A stretch of DNA of 64,000 nt from Rhea pennata (lineage: Eukaryota; Chordata; Aves; Rheiformes; Rheidae): contig NC_084663.1 of assembly GCF_028389875.1 (NCBI RefSeq), positions 214,172,876 to 214,236,875 on the forward strand, given 5' to 3'. Positions within the stretch are counted from its first letter, which is position 1. Every line of letters begins with the position of its first letter. Of the stretch, positions 60,280 to 64,000 are shown piece after piece. The notes under the pieces were generated by a model. That model was not told the origin of the DNA and searched no databases. It saw only the letters and a list, made by a program, of their open reading frames with translations. The position numbers and the translations under genes are program-made.

Positions 60280-63200
60280 AAAATGTAAATGCACGGACAC
60301 ACATACATAAATACTTTTTTCCTCCATTCACATGGAAGTAGCATAGCTTGTGTCAATCCCTTGGGTTTGGACCCATCTCTTGATGGCGTTCTTGTCAGAT
60401 CTACTTGCCTGGCTGACTTTGGGAAAACCCAGTCAAGCTCTTCACAGCATGGTTTGTGAGTCAACGCGTAGTTCTGGATGGGGCTTCCAGACTATCATGT
60501 CTCCCCAGCACCGCTGATGCAATTCAGTGCCAGCCAAACCAAATTCTGATATATCAAGTGCAATGTATTGAATTAGGTCTGTACAACCTCCCTCCATCAG
60601 CCCCTTGGCAGGAGAGCGTTACAGGTCCCTAGTTTGCAAGCTCTTGCAAACACTTTGCAGTTTTCACCCTACTTTAAAGCAACAGCTTCTAGCCTCAGGT
60701 GCTAAAAATATCAAAAACTTGAAAATTCTGTCATTCTGATCAAACACAGCCACAAGTAGGTGGAGGAAATGGTACCTCACCTACAGAAATTCAAGAAAGT
60801 TTGAAAACGTTTGAAAAACATCCATATTTTCAGCTCCACAAGACTTCATAAGAATGTCATCACCAACTTTTTGACAGTTCCTCTAGAAAGCCTTTTTTAC
60901 CCCCTCCTTCCTTTAGGCTTCTCCCTCTTCCCACTCATTTGCACTCTGGGACAAGACGGATGTGCTTGCTAGTTATCAGTTACTGAAAACCTCTGAAGGT
61001 TTCTGAAATGTGCTCTGCTCACCCAGCACTCGGCAAGGTCTTCCAAAGCCACCCGACAAAGGACATCTGCACTAGCACTTTCGTTCCTCTCAGGATGTGT
61101 TTTGGAAGTAGCTCATCCTTTTGCCCTGCTTATTGTGCTCTGGTTCACATTGCAGAATGTTTTTTGGTGAAGCCAAACCAGACAACGTGCTCCAGCAATG
61201 AACCTAATGCATTTCAACCACCAACAGGCGCTTGGTCAGCAGGACTGGACTAGAGACAATCCTAAGTGACCACACCACCATTATTAGACTCATATTACAT
61301 CAATATTTAATTTTAAAATAAAAGTAATAAATGAAGATTTACCCTTTTCCTCTAGTTAAAAACAGCTCCCTAGAAAGTCATTCTGGTGTATATAAAAATG
61401 GATGTCTTGGGCAGTTAATCTACAGTAATTTCCCCAATCCGAGCACCCCAGAAGAAATTCCCCATGACCCACTACATCCTGCATACCCAAATAACCTCCC
61501 TGTGACTCGCATGGCTCCCACCACATTCTGGTCAAGAGCTAAACACACGGCACTAGATGGATGGGTCAACACAGGAAACAGAAGGAGGTGAGACTGCTCC
61601 GGCAATTAACAGAGGGAACTTGGCAAAGTGCCACCAAGTGACTGACACAACACATCTTGCATAAATCTTCTTAGTTTGGGATGATTTTATTGGCCATGCA
61701 AGCATTAAGCCTCACAAAAGTCATTTTGCCACAGGGCAAAGCAAGAGAGAAGAAATATCTTAGAAGTATTTGCTGAAATAACAAGATGGTGCTCAGCTGC
61801 AACTGGAAGCTCCACTCCTAGGTCCTTCCTTTAGCAGCACAATCACCTTCCTTCCTTCTTGGCTCCTGCCCAGAGAGGCCAGGTACCATGTGCTCAATTA
61901 ATAAAATAAAAATAATAATAAATACCAAACAGTTGGTGCATGGATGAAGCCACTGCAAAGCACTCCCATCAAGATCGCCACAGCCCAAAGGAGGGTGAAA
62001 AGTCTCATTTCAGGTAAGAGAGTAAGAGAAGTGGCTTTGAAGTGAGAATACTGAGAAGGTCAGGCGTATGCTCAAGTTTCTGAACTTCTCCAGAAGCACT
62101 TCCAAAAACCTGCCTCACACACACCACTGTGCTTGAGATCTCAGGTCTATCGTGGAGCCGTTTCCAGCAAACGAGAACATGGTTTCTTTTTCTGAGAGTA
62201 TCTGCAGACCTAATCAGAAGAGGTCCAAAAGGAAACAAACGGAGACTGAGATATGCTGCAAAGCGGCTGTTACACTTTTAGTTTGTCTGTGATATTTAAT
62301 CACAGAATTGTTAAAAAAAAAAAAAAAGAAAAGAAAGAAAAGAAATCCAGTGTTTCATCCTCCTCCTCTGCTATTTTTGTGCATCTTCAACATGCACCCC
62401 ATGTCTGGTGGAAGCATTACTGCTTCCAAAGTGAGGGAACATGTCAAAAAACAAATCGAAACAAATCGCATGATACAACTGTGAAGCTGACTCGCACATT
62501 TTACTTGCTCCTGTGCTTCAAGTTTTTTTTAAAAAAAAAAGTTAAACAATCCTGAATATCATATCAAAAAGCACAGACTAGAGTTTTCCAGCTCTGGAAT
62601 TACTTTTGGATAAACCAAACATGCGTCATGCTTCCGCTGCAAACCCCCAAAGCATACCAAAGTTGCAGCCTAATTTATCACCCAGCACCAGTAGAGCAGA
62701 CGGGCTCAGGAAGATTTTTATGTCCTACAGATCTTACAGAAAATATGATGTTCGTACGCACATTTCTCATGCACACACCCTCCTACCTGCCCCTCCCACA
62801 AGCACTATTTCAATTTAGTCAGTCCTGTTATAGTAGGAGAGATGAAATTTCTCACCCGTTTCCACACTCCAGTTGATTACACATATGCTGGAAAACATCT
62901 TCTTGCTTAGCATGGTATCTTTTTTAAAAACCAAAGGAATTTGTCGACCAACAAGTCCATGCTGGGGGGTTTTTGTTTGTTTGTTTTCTTAAAAGATTTT
63001 CTTTTGGAGGAGGTAACCTGTCTATCACTAGAAAGGGATCATCTGCCAGAACTAGTGACACACAGAGTTAACGCACGTGTGTCTGTCACAGCTATTCACT
63101 GCTTGATTCGTAGGATGAACGCATTTCGGTGTTGGGCTGTTCCAGAGAGGACTGACGAGAGCCTATTTAATAATTACTTAACCAACCTTTTTCAAATTGG

Positions 63201-63580
63201 TCACTGTCTCGCCAAAAATCAGCACAGCACAATATCAGGATCCAAGTATTTGGACTCCCAACAGAGAAAAGACATGTAAGCTCTTAAAATCAAGATTCCT
63301 CAGGGTGAAGCACAATTGATAGGGAGTGGATATCATTCCAATTACGTGCATCCCTCTCCCTGTCAGGCTTAAATATTTTTTAATATTCTGGATCCATCAG
63401 AAAGTATGCTCCAACCCATGCTTTGGGCAGGTAAGCAGAACAGTGAGGTACAACGGGTTGTGAGGACACACTCAGCTGCTTATTTACTACTCATGCTAGT
63501 ACTTGCATTGCAGTGAGGTTATCTCCCTCAGGAGACACCTCTGCGCCACTTGTAAAGCAGTCCCACAACCCAACAGAAAC

Positions 63581-63685
63581 CCCGCGCAGTGCTCGAACGT
63601 GAGCTAAGCTGCTGCCCTCGCCCGTCCTGTGCACGCGGCTCGAGGAGGCGGTTGCGTTGTCGGAACAGATGGCACACCGTCGGCT
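63581..63685. promoter_or_regulatory. CpG-dense patch in GDPD5 intron 1, possible regulatory element
   Basis: About 15 CpG dinucleotides within roughly 105 bp (ccgcgcag, ctcgaacg, ctcgcccg, cacgcggctcg, ggcggttgcg, ccgtcgg) in otherwise CpG-poor intron. Too short to be called a CpG island; no TATA box or coding exon is evident. Confidence 0.35.
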
Positions 63686-64000
63686 TGAGGTCTGCTCTGC
63701 TAAAGCCCAGAAAAAGCTGAGGATAGAGCCAACTGACTTGCTGGCAGCTTACGGGTGAAGCAGAGCATAAGCATTTTGCTTCACTGAAGTTGCTGGAGTC
63801 ACCCCAGTTGACACTGGTCCTTAAATGTCCTTTTCCATCTATCAGCTGCCATCATTACCAAATACCTCTCTCCCCATGCAAGCAGCCAGTCTTGCACCCT
63901 TACAACATGCCTGCACCTCTCAGTGTTGGGATAAAAGCATGGGAGTCCACCTAAAGCAAACCCACCACCTCCAACATCCTCTGCGGCATCCAGAGGCAAT

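Larger units (their letters stand above)
57918..64000 (-). other. GDPD5: GDPD5 intron 1, partial (at least 6.1 kb)
   Basis: The expected first coding exon (residues 1-39, with a Cys-rich LCLSCLTG-like motif in relatives) was sought and not found, so this intron runs off the window. It contains a poly-T run near 58613-58633, a 28-bp tandem duplication at 58923-58977, a CR1 3' end at 59881-60015, a TA/CA repeat at 60253-60279, and a CpG-dense patch at 63581-63685. Confidence 0.85.

Noticed and set aside
57918..64000. Search for the first GDPD5 coding exon (N-terminal Cys-containing segment)
   Set aside because: I read the minus strand for the expected start, Cys motif and basic segment and found no candidate with a donor in the right phase; it most likely lies beyond the window.
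1..64000. CRISPR arrays, prokaryotic operons, phage or other defence systems, rRNA or tRNA genes
   Set aside because: There are no spaced direct repeats, no dense coding, no ribosome-binding-site pattern and no tRNA-like internal promoter pair that I could support; the DNA is intron-rich vertebrate sequence.

Overview
The window is vertebrate, almost certainly avian, nuclear DNA. It has long introns, no operon-like gene packing, and several CR1 LINE fragments that end in the ATTCTATGAT-type 3' tail typical of bird CR1 (turtles and crocodilians also carry CR1). It holds one recognisable protein-coding gene, on the minus strand: GDPD5, also called GDE2, the six-transmembrane glycerophosphodiester phosphodiesterase. 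I found no bacterial, viral or CRISPR-type system.

Layout, read on the minus strand from high to low coordinates. Positions 57918-64000 are the 5'-most intron; the first coding exon (about 39 residues) lies beyond 64000. Fourteen regular coding exons follow between 57917 and 4723: TM1 at 57.8 kb, TM2 at 51.0-50.2 kb, TM3 at 46.6 kb, TM4 at 45.3 kb, TM5 plus the start of the catalytic ectodomain at 41.4 kb, the rest of the GDPD domain at 31.7, 27.7, 24.9, 22.0 and 17.3 kb, TM6 at 14.5 kb, and the cytoplasmic tail at 6.4 and 4.8 kb. The last exon continues as a 3'UTR of about 2.6 kb to a good poly(A) signal near 2.1 kb. Positions 1-2084 are 3' flank with no gene I recognise. All exon junctions keep phase and together encode 555 residues plus a stop. 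Adding 39 missing N-terminal residues puts the two catalytic histidines at 233 and 275, the numbers used for GDE2 in the literature.

The most interesting item is a candidate 15-nt microexon at 11558-11572, between the TM6 exon and the juxtamembrane exon. It has AG and GT borders, keeps the frame, and has TGC motifs upstream of its acceptor, as neural SRRM4-type microexons do. Including it adds five residues and moves the only tail cysteine from 571 to 576, the position reported for the redox-regulatory cysteine of GDE2.

The rest is intron with interspersed repeats: CR1 fragments on both strands, several MIR-like SINE remnants, homopolymer tracts and short tandem repeats, and a few CpG-dense patches that could be regulatory.
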